Source: Cristatella mucedo
Taxonomy: Eukaryota > Bryozoa > Phylactolaemata > Cristatellidae
Direction: 5' to 3'
Assembly: GCA_009760855.2 (NCBI GenBank)
Contig: WPIO01000033.1
Location: forward strand, 3,451,001-3,515,000
DNA: 64,000 nt
Below are positions 23,500-36,056 of this stretch, in pieces (positions within the stretch are counted from its first letter, which is position 1; the number at the start of each line of letters is the position of its first letter). Below the pieces are notes generated by a model. That model was not told where the DNA came from. It saw only the letters and a program-made list of their open reading frames with translations, and did not search any database. The translations under genes were made by a program, and so were the position numbers.

Positions 23500-24250
23500 T
23501 ACGTGTACTCCATAAATATGTACCCAAGCTGGGTTCGGTTGGCTGGGACCGGACGGCTTTAGTGAGGGTTAGGGTCACCGGCTAGGCCGGGGTCGGACCT
23601 ACGGCATGGCCGGATGTATGCAGTGACGTGAGGTCACCGGGGCTCTTGGGTGCGGGAAGTTGGCCAAGTAAGTCGTAGTGTTGGAGGCTCCCGGTCTCGC
23701 CGAGTTATGCACCTGGATTCGTGCAGGCGTGTGCTCCGGCGTTGCTGCCACGCACGCAAGGGAACTAGTACCCAAGGCCCGAGCGGAGCTGGATAGCTCG
23801 CTCGTTGTTGACTTGTTTATACCGCGTTCCCCTCCCCGTGTAGTGCGTTCGTGACCCCCCCCCCCATGTGTTGGCGTCTTTCGGTGGAAGCTTACGACTG
23901 TGGTAGTTGTCGACTCGGACTAGCCAGCAGTTACTCAGCCAGCCGTGTTCTGGACGGCGTACGCTCGTACTGTTGGATTCGGAGTCGGTACAGCGACAGG
24001 ACTGCAGAAGCCGACTGACCCCAACTAACACGGTTGTTCGCGCCTGCTGCGTCGTCTTGCGCCCCCGTAGTGTACTGTGTATAGGACCCTCCCTGTAGAC
24101 TTGTTTAGTTCCCCCGTTGTTGTTGGCGCATGCGTTATAAAGATGTTTAACCTGACGGCCGCTCATCTTACCCTAGCTCGGCGGCATTGGCGAGCGGCAG
24201 CGTGGCCGGAGTATGGCGGGGTTTGGCGGGAAATAGCCTTTGACCCCAGG
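23500..24250. other. GC-rich island
   Basis: The stretch is rich in CCGG and GGGTC motifs, with a run of ten C at about 23,857-23,866 and a start near ATAAATATGTACCC. Frames on both strands are moderately open but have no recognisable domain. It lies 0.35 kb before the long LINE. It may be a promoter/5' region of a gene or of a mobile element. Confidence 0.4.
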
Positions 24251-24603
24251 AACTCGGTTACAAATATGATGCTATCTGAAAATTTTCAGCATCAGACTAA
24301 ATAAAAGAAATATTAGCTTTTCTGATGGTGATGGATTGCATTCAGTGCTTAATAATAGATTCGTCTTTGTGCCCATTCGCTGGAAATTAGTGTAAGCATT
24401 ACGTTCGGCGTCTTAAAGCGTTCCGTAAAAACTAAGCGTAGCGTCTTCGAAACAGCCATTCTTTGTTCGCTGTACTGCTTCGACATCCTAATTTGCTAAG
24501 GTAAGTGATTTCAAACGGGAAAGTGCAGTTTCGTGATTTGCATGAAAGCCACTCGAGGGGCTTGAGAATTGCCATTTCAAAATAAAGAGCAGCCGGAGCT
24601 CTT

Positions 24604-27364
24604 TTGACTCGTTTCCGAAAAGAATTTCGCATCATCATTGACTCATTGTCTCTTGTGGCTCATGTTCATGGCCCTACTCACATCAAGGGTCACACACTCG
24701 ACCAGATTTTCTCATACAGCTGCACTTTGTCATCACTAATTATTACCAAATCCTGCTTATCTGACCACATACAGATCTCATTCAATCTACAGTGTGTGCC
24801 CACATCCTCCTCTAAAATAACCTGTGTATCGCGAAACCTCAAGACCCTTGACATCGATGCTGTCCGTGCGAGAATATCTGCTTCACCTCTGCTGCTCAGT
24901 CCTCCCTCCGATATGTCATCATTAGTAGAAAGCTACAACACGACACTAGCTGACATGCTCGACGAGTTTGTACCTCAGACAAAGCGCACTGTGCGCCCCC
25001 GCCCAGACGGCCTATGGTTTACCACAGATTAAACTAGCCAGGTCTACTAAGCGAAAGCTTGAAAAAGCCTACACAAGACCTGGACTGACTGTCCATCGAC
25101 AGGCATACGAAGACTACTGTAGGTCGTACCGATAGATCCTAGCAAAGGCCAAATCTAGCTTCTATAGAAACTCGCTGGTTTGGTCTAGCGGTTAAGGTGC
25201 TCGCCCCGACCGAGGTCTAAGTGAGGTCGTAGGCTCGATCCCCAAGGCATATGCGAAGCGCCTGAATAGAGATTAAGTGCTCTTGGGGCGCTATATAACC
25301 GAATTATTAAAACATTGTTTAATCACAGATGCACAATCGAAAAATGCTGATGTCGGCGATAAACAATCTCCTCAACCGCTCCCAGATTAGCTCCTTACCT
25401 GATGATCCTTGTGATGATTTAGCCGATCGCTTCTCTCGATTCTTTGTGCAGAAGATAGACAAGACCAGGGTATACATCCCTGTGATGACAACATCCCCAC
25501 TAGAATGCTGTTCCCCGATTCCTGGCTGGGCCTCAAAGTCTATATTTAAGCAGGTCACTAGTGATCTAGTTCCGAAGTTCGTATCGCAATCAAAGAAGAC
25601 AACAAGTCCTCTGGACCCTATTCCCACTGTCCTGCTCCTACGTTGCATTGATCTGCTGCTGCCATGCATAATTAACATCATTAATATGTCATTAGCCTCA
25701 GGTCATGTCCCAGCACCTTTCAAAAAACCTGTAGTCAGGCCACTTCTCAAGAAATCGACACTAGACCAAGAGAATTTGAGCAACTACCGCCCAGTCTCTC
25801 TTCTATCATTCCTATCAAAGACACTGGAACGGGTCGTGGCGGACCAGCTGAACTCATACATCGAAACCTCACACGTTGCTAGTAAGTTCCAGTCTGGCTT
25901 TAGAGCTAATCACTCCACCGAGTCAGCATTGCTTAGGGTATACAACGACCTACTTAGGAATGCAGACATGGGTAGAGTGTCTCTGCTTATTTTGCTTGAT
26001 CTTTCGGCAGCTTTTGATACCATCGATCACAAATTTCTTCTAGAGCACCTCTCATCTCGCCTGGGCATCACTGGCACTGCTCTGCAGTGGTTCAGGTCCT
26101 ATCTCAGTGGGAGACTCCAGAGTATTGACGTGAATGGACAAAGATCATCTGAGGTACCTCTGAAATATGGAGTACCTCAGGGCTCCATGCTGGGTCCGGT
26201 TCTTTTCACGGTTCATACTCTCCCTCTCGCTGATGTGATTGCCAAGCACAATCTAGGCTTTCACTTCTATGCGGATGACACTCAGTTGTACCTTTGCTTT
26301 GATCCCTGCAAGCCTTCGAGCACCTCAAAATTCTCCCAACTCACTTGCTGCATGTATTGATGACATCTGCACATGGATGGCAGCAAATTTTCTGAAACTA
26401 AATGGAGATAAAACTAACTTACTAGTTCTGGGCAAACCCAGTGTGATTCAGAGATTGGAAAGGCTGACGCTCCAAATTGAATTGGCTCTGCCAGCATATC
26501 TCCTGTTGAATCAGCTCGAAATCTAGGTGTCATATTCCAAAGCGACCTCTCGTTAGACGACCATATCAGCTCCACAGTCAAATCTGCCTATTTTCAGCTT
26601 CATAACATTGCTAAAATTCGGGCTTGTTTAGATAGGGATAACTCATCTAAGTTGGTCCATGCATTCCTGACATCCCGTCTCGACTTCTGCAACTCACTGC
26701 TTACTGGCCTGCCAGCATGTGCGATCAGGCGATTGCAGCTGGTGCAAAACTCCGCAGCAAGGTTTGTCTGTCGTGAACGTCGCAGTTGCCACATTACTCC
26801 ACTTCTCGCCGACCTGCACTGGCTACCAGTCAAGCAACGGATTGACTTCAAGGTTTTGTCGCTCACGTTTAGGTCACTTCATTCTTTGGCTCCAGCCTAT
26901 CTCTCAGATATACTCACCCATCAGGCCAAGCATCTCACCACCCGCTTTTCGGAATCCAACAGTCTAGAAATACCTCGTGAAAACCTCAAATCCTTTGGAG
27001 ACCGTGCATTAGTTCTTATACTCCCAAAGCCTGGAACTCCCTCTCGACCTGCATCAGAACATCCCCTGACCTGACCACATTTTAAAAGAACTAAAAAAAC
27101 ACCTATCTAGGACAGCATTTATTGGGTCCTTGTGATTCGTCCTTCATGTGCTTATGCGTGCTGACACTGTGCATGCTGCCACTAACTACATCTGCATGCT
27201 GACCCTGTGCATGTCACCCCTAACCATGTTATTAATTTTATATGTTTATCAAGCATGAAATTACTCACCATTCAATTGCATTTCCCTTTGCAGCAAATGT
27301 AAAGCGCCTAGAAAGAGATTGAGTAGTCGGAGGGCGCTTTATCAAGTGCATTATTATTATTATA
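24604..27364 (+). mobile_element. L2/CR1-type LINE (family A), longest copy, 5'-truncated and frameshifted
   Basis: This is the longest non-LTR retrotransposon here. It starts within the endonuclease (GPTHIKGHTLDQIF at about 24,670). The reverse transcriptase follows in the 25,329-26,360 frame: NYRPVSLLSFLSK, LLDLSAAFDTIDH (about 26,000), GVPQGSMLGPVLF (about 26,169) and the catalytic YADDTQLY (26,268). The frame then shifts at about 26,320, and again at about 26,510, and the C-terminal part (LDFCNSLLTGLP, ITPLLADLHWLPV) reads in 26,652-27,074. The 3' end carries GCGCCTAGAAAGAGATTGAG...GGCGCTTTATCAAGTGCA and (ATT)n. The L2-like assignment rests on the RT motif set and short-repeat 3' end. A SINE interrupts it at 25,172-25,308. 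It is not able to encode a working protein as it stands. Confidence 0.92.
25172..25308 (+). mobile_element. tRNA-derived SINE (family 1) inserted in the LINE
   Basis: The head GCTGGTTTGGTCTAGCGGTTAAGG looks like a tRNA A box and TCGTAGGCTCGATCC like a B box. The tail GCGCCTGAATAGAGATTAAG...GGGGCGCTATATAA matches the LINE family A 3' end. It splits the LINE frame between SSFYRN and LITDAQS. LINE reading resumes right after the SINE, so it inserted after the LINE. Confidence 0.85.
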
Positions 27365-28499
27365 GCGAGTGAGGAATTTGTCCTGCAATCTCTGGGCTAC
27401 AGCGCTAGTGCTCCATCAAAACTTGACGACTGCTTATTTGGTACTCAGAGCAGGACTTCCTGGCCTCGTATTTCCATCACCACTTACGTGCTTAAGCTTT
27501 ATCTTGGTGTAATCTTTTAATAAATTTAAATTGTATAGGCATCTGGAACCAATACTCCACTGGTTGTCGGCGACCAGAAAGCCTATATTCCGAGGGTCTA
27601 GGCAATCTGGAGAACATCACATAAGCGGTACGCTGTCACGCAATTAAAACGACTGAATGGCTTTAAGTACAGTGGTATTTCATAGGACAGAGTTGAGTTA
27701 CCTTTCTATTTACCAAAAGGCTACTAGAAATGCACGGTGTACAGCGCAGGCTTGACCACTGCGTTAAGAAGTCTGCGTCTGACATCGATCTAATCAGGTT
27801 CAAAGAGTACATCCGTCATACTTCCGGAAGCGTAGAAATACACTTTCAATACAATTGAAGTACAGAACACAATAAGAATGAAGTACAGAACACAATGAAT
27901 ACAACAGAAATACACTTAAATACAATTCAAAATACGTCTTTCACTCGCAAACTGCAGCCTTACCTGTCAGCCCATCTAAACTTTATAGTTTGGCGTACTA
28001 TTTGCTTGTGAAGGCATAATATGTCTCATTTTATTGGACATATCCCTGCACGGCCGATTTTTTGCTTACTTCTTTGAAAAGGATTGACCACAATAATGCC
28101 TCTGTAAAACCGTTTCCGAACATTGTAAGGGTTGAGTCGCCACCCGCGACCTTCTTTTCGACTTTTCAGAGGTTTCTATAGATGATTGGTTACCATAATT
28201 AGGTACACTAAAAAGAGCTCATCACCTGAAGTTCATGTACTCTTCCTCGTTGATATCCCTGATGGACAAACTTTGCCCAACGCATCTCCAGTTTTAAATG
28301 CTCCCCCGAATTAATCGTGGTTTCAAAGCCTTTGAAATGTGCGATGGTTTGAAAAAATTTAAATAGCCTGGATTCAATTCACAGGTGTCAGAAAACTAAA
28401 GTCGCGTCGCAATTCTTTCTATTTTACACACGATACTCGAAAAATGTGTCACGAAACTGCTGATGGAAAACATTGACAATAATGAATTATAAGAAATCT
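27365..28499. other. Between two LINE copies, nothing recognised
   Basis: A small direct repeat (GAAGTACAGAACACAAT, twice at about 27,857-27,895) is the only structure. Confidence 0.5.
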
Positions 28500-28853
28500 T
28501 TGATCAGTATTCTTGTGACACCACCACATTTAAAAACTGCTCCGCTCAATGTGATTAGCTAAAGACGATCCTAACGTCACTGTCCTGGTCCTGCTCGATC
28601 TCCAGCTGCATTTGACACCATTGATCAGAATATCCTTCAACTTGTTAGAAAACTCATTAAGAAGGCGACACTAGACCGGGAGAACTAGGGCAACTTCCGT
28701 TCAGTCCCCGCTGTTGTTTGTATCAAAAACACTGAAACAATAAGTGGCAGGCAATTTAGACACTAATATCCAAAATTCAAACCTGTAAATAAGTAAAAGT
28801 TAAGTTTTAGAGCCAATCACTTTTGAGTGTACGCACAACTGTGAGTGTATAAT

Positions 28854-28997
28854 GCAGGTGCTCAAGAAGAACTTGGTAATCAAAAGTATCAATCGCTGTC
28901 GAAATATCCAGCAAAAAGCTGGATTCTCTCAACTTTTTGCTGGATATTTCGACAGCGATTGATACTTTTGATCACCAAGTTCTTCTTGAGCACCTGC
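28854..28997. repeat. 65-bp inverted repeat with 14-base loop
   Basis: Arms 28,854-28,918 and 28,933-28,997 are reverse complements with one mismatch. The right arm is LINE RT sequence in the normal sense (FDHQVLLEHL-like), so the left arm is an inverted extra copy. It folds as a near-perfect hairpin. Confidence 0.93.
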
Positions 28998-29161
28998 CAT
29001 CTCGCCCGGAGCATCATTGGCACTACACTGCAATGGTACAGAATGTGTCGCAGCGACAAAATTCAGAGCATTGATGTCAACAGGAAACCGCCATCCAAGA
29101 TGTCTCTCAAGTACGGTGTAACCCGGGAATTTGTACTTGTTCGTGTACATAAATAAATAAA

Positions 29162-29303
29162 CACAATTCATTTATGTAGTGCCCTAAGACAACTTAATTT
29201 CTATTGAGGCACTTCACATATGCCTTGGGGCTCGAGCCCATGACCTCAGCCAGACAATAGTCGGGGCGAGCACCTTAACCACTGGACCAAACCAGCTCGT
29301 TGT
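29162..29303 (-). mobile_element. SINE family 1, reverse copy
   Basis: In reverse orientation it shows the tail (GTAGTGCCCTAAGACAACTTAA), the B box (GGGGCTCGAGCCCATGACC) and the A-box end (CTTAACCACTGGACCAAACCAG). It sits inside the decayed LINE at 28.5-30.4 kb, a second SINE-in-LINE nesting. Confidence 0.82.
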
Positions 29304-30417
29304 ACAATAATGTGTCTTTTCACAATTCAAGCTCTCACTCTTGCAAGTTCAATCGCCAAGCACAATCATTAATACTTATTCTGCTTTGAACCCTCTTTGC
29401 CTTCAAGTACATCAAACGCCCTTAACCGAATCGTATCGACTCGTATAACTTACACTTCCGTGCTGCATGTATTGCTGGAATTCGCACTTAAATGGCTGCA
29501 AACTTTCTCAAACCAAATGACGATAGAAATCAACTTTCTAGCTATGGACTAACGTAGTGCTACCCGCATATTGGAAAACCTGACCGCCCAAATTGTTTCG
29601 GAGGCATATCTCCTGTTGCATCTGAATAGAATCTGGTTTTCCTGTTCCTATATAAACTTTCTATAGAAAGCCGAGTTCGGGCCACAACAAGTCGGCCTAC
29701 TGTCAGCTATCCAATATTGCAGAATTTCTGACATGATTAGACAGGGATACCACATTAAAGTTGCTCATTGCATTCGTGATATCCCGTCACGAGTTTTCAA
29801 ATCACAACTTGCAGGTCTCTAGGCGTGATGAATGAGGTTCTTTCAGTTTGCGTAAAACTCAACAGCTTAGCCTGTCTAGCTTGAACTTCGCAATTGTCAA
29901 ATCGCACCACTTTTAACCGATCTGCATCAGCCCCTAATCAAGCAGCGTATCAACCTAAAAAATTTATTACTCACCTTCAATTCCTTTGGTCTATATATCC
30001 GAACTTCTTCCCAACCAGGTAGGCATCGTACTAAGTGCTCCTACGATTCAAGTCAAATATGCGTGCCTCTAACCGACCTCAAATCATTTGGTGACCATGC
30101 CTTAAGTTCGTTTGCTCCCAAAGTCTGGAAATCGCCCCCTCCTAGTGACGTTGCGAAATCCCCTGAAAAGGCGAAATTTAAAAAGAAGCTAAAAACCCAG
30201 TTCCTCACATCATATGCAGGGTCCATGTGAATTTTTCTTTGTGTGCTTGTTCGTACTCATACTTGCAACTTATTACAACCATTGACATGCTTCCTGTACG
30301 GTCATTAGAAGGGCCTAGAAAGAGATATAGTTCGCTTAGGGAACAATACAAACGTGTTATCATTTAATAATAATTAGTCTAGATATAGAATTGAATGGAC
30401 AATTTGTTTTGATGTAG

Positions 30418-30833
30418 CTTGCTTCGCCGATGCTAGCAAAAAGCGCGGCAATGAGTTTTGACGAGCCGAGTGACCACCACCAGCCATTCTTCCTGGGTTC
30501 TCACTTTCATGAAAGAGGCACGGGATACTCATGAAAACTCCTCGACAAAGCGACTACCCCCAAAATATTGCAGAGAAACTAAATTTTAAAATAATGTATC
30601 ATGTTTATATGCGAATATCTGCCCAAAGACGCAGTCGCAATGCCCCACCCGCCGGCTGACGGTGGCTAAGACTGATTGACAAGGTCATTTTCATTTAGTT
30701 ATTGAGGAGTAATCTCCCAAGTATGCCATACTGTATTGGATCAGACGATGAGTACAAAAACCCACGTATCCCTATTTCTGAGTGCAACACACAATTTTAT
30801 CTCCAAATGCAGCTATAAGAGTGCACATTGAAC

Positions 30834-30897
<64 letters not shown>

Positions 30898-31960
30898 ATA
30901 TATATATAAATATATATAAACAATATTAAATTATCTCAGTTTTCTATTTGACATGACTCTCGTCCGTTTTACACGTAGTGTAAAAATAAAAAAGGCACAA
31001 TATAAATCTGCTGTTTGCATTTACCGTCAGCTGAGCGGAGTCACTCACTCACGTACACAACACTTAAGATTATGCTGGTTGACTAGCATATCTCCGCGAA
31101 ACCCGAAAATTTGTTCGCGTACACGAGTCAATTGAAAAGGTAAAAACCGTGTAAAAAGTGCATAGTTATACAAGGCTCTGCTGCTAATACTTAAAGACTG
31201 ATGAACCAAATACGAACATGAGCAGACAAATGACTCACAGATTGCCGCTAAGCCTGACGGTCCCTGTTGCAAACCAATGAAACTAACCGTTTCCAGAGAC
31301 CGGCTCGGGAAGATACTTTCCTACTAGGTCGAATGACGCTTGTGCAAACAACACACAAACATAAGCGGCCATTTGATAAATAAACATTTCGAAAACCTTA
31401 GCAGTTGACCATGTATTAATACGCAAAAGCAATGGATTTTAACAAATAAACTCTGTAAAACTTGTTGTTGTGAACCAGTTCAATAGTAGATGTCAGACCA
31501 TGTACATTAACAACCATTATTAAGATGTTGCGTGAGCTCCAATAAACCATTTACATTAAAACTAAAGATTCGCCTAGCACTAGTATTGAATGTCTGATTT
31601 ACTTGCTAAAACTCTGTTTGGCCAATACTAGCAAAAAGCCCAGCGATGAGTTCACTCCCAAGTTTAGACCTGCTCAGTGATCTCAGCTAGCCAATACACC
31701 CCCCCCCGTGGTTCACTTAGATGGTGGAGGCACAGTCTACTCGCAGAAAATTATGGAAGAGGCGTTCACCCTTTGAAGATTTCAGGAAAATTTGATTTTA
31801 AAAATAAATACAGTGCATTAAAGCGTTCAGCTGCGCATTGGCTAAGCCGAAATGACTCACTTGCTGGCAGACCGTCGCTATGACTGATTGCCCTGTTCAG
31901 ACTCTTCCTATGTGTCCGTTCCAGTGAGAGATAATCTCCGCTTCGTTTAAAGAATTAGTT
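30418..31960 (+). repeat. Diverged direct repeat, about 1.2 kb apart
   Basis: About 30,418-30,730 (GATGCTAGCAAAAAGCGCGG ... AAGACTGATTGACAAGG ... GAGTAATCTCCC) and about 31,610-31,960 (AATACTAGCAAAAAGCCCAG ... ATGACTGATTGCCCTG ... GAGATAATCTCCG) share the same ordered blocks. The element type is unknown. Confidence 0.6.
30836..30910 (+). repeat. (CA)n microsatellite with TA-rich end
   Basis: About 28 AC units at 30,836-30,892 followed by TATATATA. Confidence 0.97.
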
Positions 31961-33334
31961 AAATAAAGCTGTTTATCACAAGACGGAGAGATAGTTAGAA
32001 GCATCGCTGAGTTGGGATGCCAGTCGAAGAAGTTAGTAGTATGGAATTAGTCGTTTCTAACAGCTGGGAGAAATGTGCCTATTACCTGGCAGCACGAAAT
32101 ATGTCTAGCAAGAACTGTAGAACAACGGCACCCATATGAGTTGAAGGCAGATACGACGCGCGCCTCAAACAGTGGAATTTAAATACGTTTTAGAATGCCA
32201 CTGGCCGCTTAAACAAAGCGAAGGATTCTATGAAGTGTGAATGAAGTCGAAGACATTGGAAAGACGATCGACGGATCTACCACGGAATTTTGTTTTAATT
32301 CTGAATGAAACACGAACCGTTAAGCCTTAACATGCACACGATTCAGTTTAGTAGCAAGTGGTTTCTACAATAAGTAATTCTGTAGCTTGACACGCATAGG
32401 CAACACTATTTGCCTGAATTATATGCTTGAAATTCAATATATTGATAGAGAACAGCGCAGGATCAAGAGTAGAACCTCGTCGAGTTTGGCATGTGACGTG
32501 GCTTAAATTCCTAGCCGAAATGCTTCTGTTGCGCCTTATAACGAAGTTACCAGCTAATGAGTCACACAAATGCCACAGCTTCAATAAAATAAAACTGGGA
32601 CGTACAAGAATGAAATTTATTTATTAAATTGATATTATTTCTACCTGTCACACTCAGAGAGTGCTCCTTCCGCTAGCGGTCATTTACCAATCTCCCGGAT
32701 TGACCTAATTAGCAATACATTTCAAATTCCTTCGCACAACAAAATGGTCTAGAAATACTGTATGTACTAATGCCATAGCCTGAGGTCGTTTCTCTATTTA
32801 TTGTTCGCATAAAACTACCTACTCTTGCTGAAGTTCAAAATTGTATGCAGTGTGCAAACACTTGAACGAAAGCTTCTTATCTTCTTTTGAACTGCTAAAG
32901 TGATAACGCACAAATGTTCCTAATCTTGAACTGTGTGTGTAAGGCTTGCACATGGTTACTTTAATAGAAGGCCGTGCCCGTGGCCACGTGGTAAGCGGCG
33001 TGGATTCTGAAATCTGAGGTCCCACACATAATCCAGCCGATAGTTGTGTTAGTTTAAGCAGTCCAAATAGCGCTTACCATAACCAGCCGATCTGCAATAC
33101 CTATGTGGAATTTGGGGCACGATGATTACTTTAAGAGTGCTCCGAAAGTGCGCCACCAATCCAAAGAATGGGCATGACACATATTAGACTTAAGTAAGGC
33201 TAAGATTATTACTTTTATTTCCCTTACTGAACAGCTCCATTTGCTAAATCTCGCACATACCTGGTGTTTTCTGAGGCGTTTGATGTGGCACAACGAATTC
33301 GCTTTTGGTCAAATCGGTTCCTAAAGTTGATACG
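31961..33334. other. No feature recognised
   Basis: Short frames on both strands. A possible SINE 2-like scrap (CGTGGTAAGCGGCGTGG) near 32,985 is too weak to call. Confidence 0.4.
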
Positions 33335-33420
33335 AATAATAATAATAATATGTTGTTTGCATAGCGACATACGAGAACTTGATCTCTATCCAGGCGCTTT
33401 AAAACTCTCTGTAAGAGAAT
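33335..33420 (-). mobile_element. LINE family A tail, possible longer reverse copy to about 34.35 kb
   Basis: (AAT)n, CATAGCGACATACGAGAACTTGATCTCTATCCAGGCGCTTTAA is the reversed tail. Scattered similarity continues (GTTGGTTTTACTGTTTAG near 34,112), but it is too diverged to delimit. Confidence 0.65.
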
Positions 33421-34502
33421 CTATACCAAAAGGTCAGTGAAACATCAGTTATCAATCAAGAAAAATCAAAAGAATATGAGGCTTATGGTGGCATGCTGAA
33501 TTAAACATACAGATGCTCATAGACCATGGTTAATACTAACTCTGGCATGAACTGAAACAGTAACATGCACTGAAACATGCAGAGGTTCGCATACAACGGA
33601 ACAAAAACAGAAAATTACACGATGGCTAAGGAAAAGCTGATGGGTACAAATGCGTCTGTAGCTAAGACTTTAATAGCGCAAGCTCATAACCAGTAGTGAC
33701 AGGGAAAAGAAGGGAGTTACAGTCTTGTGGCGCATACCTGCTGAGAGCCTGAAAATCAAAATATTCCAATATAGTATGAGGGGCGGTCAGACGACTGGGA
33801 CGGGTGGTGTGAGAGCGTGCTGAAAGAGCGAGGAGGTCGGATAAGTATACTGGTAGATACGTGCAGGTGAGACAAGTGACCTCTAAGCCAGACTGAGAAA
33901 TAGATTCAATGCTTGATTATGATCTTGTGAATCTCCAACAGAGAGAGTCTCTGGGTTTCTACATATTGCAGATGATGAAGGACAGTGGCCAGAAGTTCTG
34001 AATAAAGAAAATTGCTGTAAACTAGAAACGATGTCAGAAACGCCGGTACTAGTTTAGCTGTCGGACTCTTGCTATGTATTCCCTGATTTGGCCATGTTCC
34101 CTAGCTGAAAGTACGTTGGTTTTACTGTTTAGAAAATTTTCTCATCCAATAAAATTTCGTTCAGGAATACTATGCCTTGATTATTGGCAGACGTCATGGT
34201 AGTGATGGTAGCTAGAAAATCTTTAGGGTCAGGTGTCTAACGTTTGGGTGACACTAGGTTTTCCATAACTATTTTGTTGGTCTAATATGGATTTTTCCTT
34301 AGCCAAGAAATGCAAACGGTGAGAGGTTTTGAAGTAATCGGCATATTTTCCAAGCTTTTAAAAAGATTTTCATCTCACGAACTTGTAAGCACTGACAAAT
34401 TAAGAAGAAAAATCAGCACCCCAACCGAGACATGCAGGCAGCATCCACAAACAATTGCTTAGAAGCTATCCCAAGCTTTTATGTGTGATTTTCTACTGCA
34501 AG

Positions 34503-34694
34503 CTATGAGGTTTCAGAAATATTTAACGACCAGTGAATTGATTACTTTCATAACGGACACACACGCGATTAGTTATGGAGACTTTTCTGACTTTTCATTT
34601 AAGGAAGAATACCACTTTCTGCGGATGGTAGACGTCCGCCGAAGAATGCTCCCCAGGTTGCTTCCGTGCTTATGCACCTTATTGTATTACAGAG
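34503..34694 (+). CDS. Candidate exon, helix-C/beta4-like of a kinase
   Basis: This open block is bounded by a possible acceptor (TTCTACTGCAAG) and a strong donor (GAG/GTAAGC), phase 1 to 1. The peptide contains DFSFKEEYHFLRMVD and PCLCTLLYY. In Ig-type receptor tyrosine kinases the corresponding stretch has an E-x-x-x-L helix followed by NLLGACT. The match is loose and the exon is not seen in copy 2 within the window. It may be an exon of the copy 1 gene, or of an unrelated gene. Confidence 0.35.
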
Positions 34695-34724
34695 GTAAGC
34701 TGTTGTCATCTTATATATATATAT

Positions 34725-34802
34725 AATTCACTTGTATAGCGCCATAAGAGAACAGACCTTGGTCGGGGCGAATACCTTAACCACTAGCCAAACCAGCTGG
34801 GC
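34725..34802 (-). mobile_element. SINE family 1, internally deleted reverse copy
   Basis: The tail (GTATAGCGCCATAAGAGAACA) joins directly to the head (CGAATACCTTAACCACTAGCCAAACCAG). The B box and most of the tail are deleted. It lies about 30 bases past the donor of the candidate exon at 34,503-34,694. Confidence 0.7.
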
Positions 34803-36056
34803 GACTTCGTTGACTTACGACAGCTCTGCATGTAGTTCTATTTTTCTTACTTATACACCAATGACACTTATAAGGGATGTTTGCTTTTAAATAGGTATTT
34901 AATTTACTACTTCCTGTGTCGGTACTAAATTTGTACCAAGGGTAACAAGAGTAGTGATTGACAAGCAGCGATACGAATTGATATCACTTGCACTAGTGTC
35001 GCGAAAAGCCGGCTCCATCTGCTGCTGTCCTGCCACGGTAACACCGCTCAAAGGTCTCCTACTTAAAGCGACCCCTTAATTAGTAGTACTGCTCAGTTGT
35101 GCTGGTATATGTTGCAACTCGTATCGCGTTATAATTGGCGATCGGTCAGTGGTACTGAAGTGCGATTGCTTTCGGCAGTACTTCGATATTGGCACACAAA
35201 TATTTTCGGAGATTCATGGATTGGAAAGTATTGCAATATACCAGCAAAATATTTACTAATATTCTATCTGATAGGTCTAGTTCGCTCGGCATTTTTGTCG
35301 TAGGTCAGTGCACTTTACGCTGCTTGAGGTCAATTATGAATCAAAATGCTATCTCAGCTAAGAGCTCGGTGCTGTCTGTTGCTCCTAATTCCTCGTTTTT
35401 GTTGGTAGACTTTGCCATTCACAATAAAGTCTGGGGAGAATGTCTAAGAGAAATAATAGCTTAGGGTGATAGGACAATTTTTAAGAACCCGAGTCATTCA
35501 GTTGCACGGTGCTAGAGGGTGAAGTAGTGCCTCTAGCTCTTAGACTAGGTATAGGATGTGATAAGAACACTTCACGAGACCCAAATCCAGTTTTTCTGTC
35601 TGGAAGCAGGAAATTCCTTACTGCCCTTCCCACCAGTGCAAGCAGATGTGAAATAAGCTAAAGCTCTTCTTCCACAATAATAATAGAGCTGTTTATTCAG
35701 GTTATCATTATGTTTTAGTCTTTTGTGGTGAGCGAAAGGGTTCAGAACCAATAAGTGCAAGCGATGCAAACGAAATCAAACACAAAATAAATGTTCCAAA
35801 GTAGGCTTGCTATTCGATGTAGTAGCTGAGTATTGGTTTATATCTCGGCATAATGTTTGTAACAGATTTCATGGCAAGATGTAAAGCACCGATTACAGAT
35901 TGTTGAAAATTAAAAAATTAAAGCTTACAAGTTCTCTATGGCTTTTCAAAAACGCTCGTGCCTTAAGGCTGACGATTGATATATGCTAACCAGTGACTTC
36001 TAATTATTCTCAATGGGCTCTTTTTACCGCGCATTTGATGAGTAGTGATTCTGCAG
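34803..36056. other. Between candidate exons, nothing firm
   Basis: A 91-codon frame (35,189-35,464) and neighbours have no domain; no mobile-element ends are visible. Confidence 0.45.

Larger units (their letters stand above)
28500..30375 (+). mobile_element. LINE family A copy, heavily rearranged
   Basis: Recognisable pieces in order are LLDLQLHLTPLIR-like RT (about 28,590), a self-complementary segment (28,854-28,997), SIIGTTLQWYRM and QSIDVN (about 29,000-29,090), a SINE (29,162-29,303), KPND-type C-terminal sequence, LQSLSFG and SFGDHALSSFAPKVW at about 30,080-30,130, and a tail GGGCCTAGAAAGAGATATAG...ATACAAACG. Stops and frameshifts are frequent. Confidence 0.8.

Noticed and set aside
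23765-24166. 133-codon minus frame in the GC-rich island
   Set aside because: The opposite strand is equally open and there is no recognisable domain or splice context.
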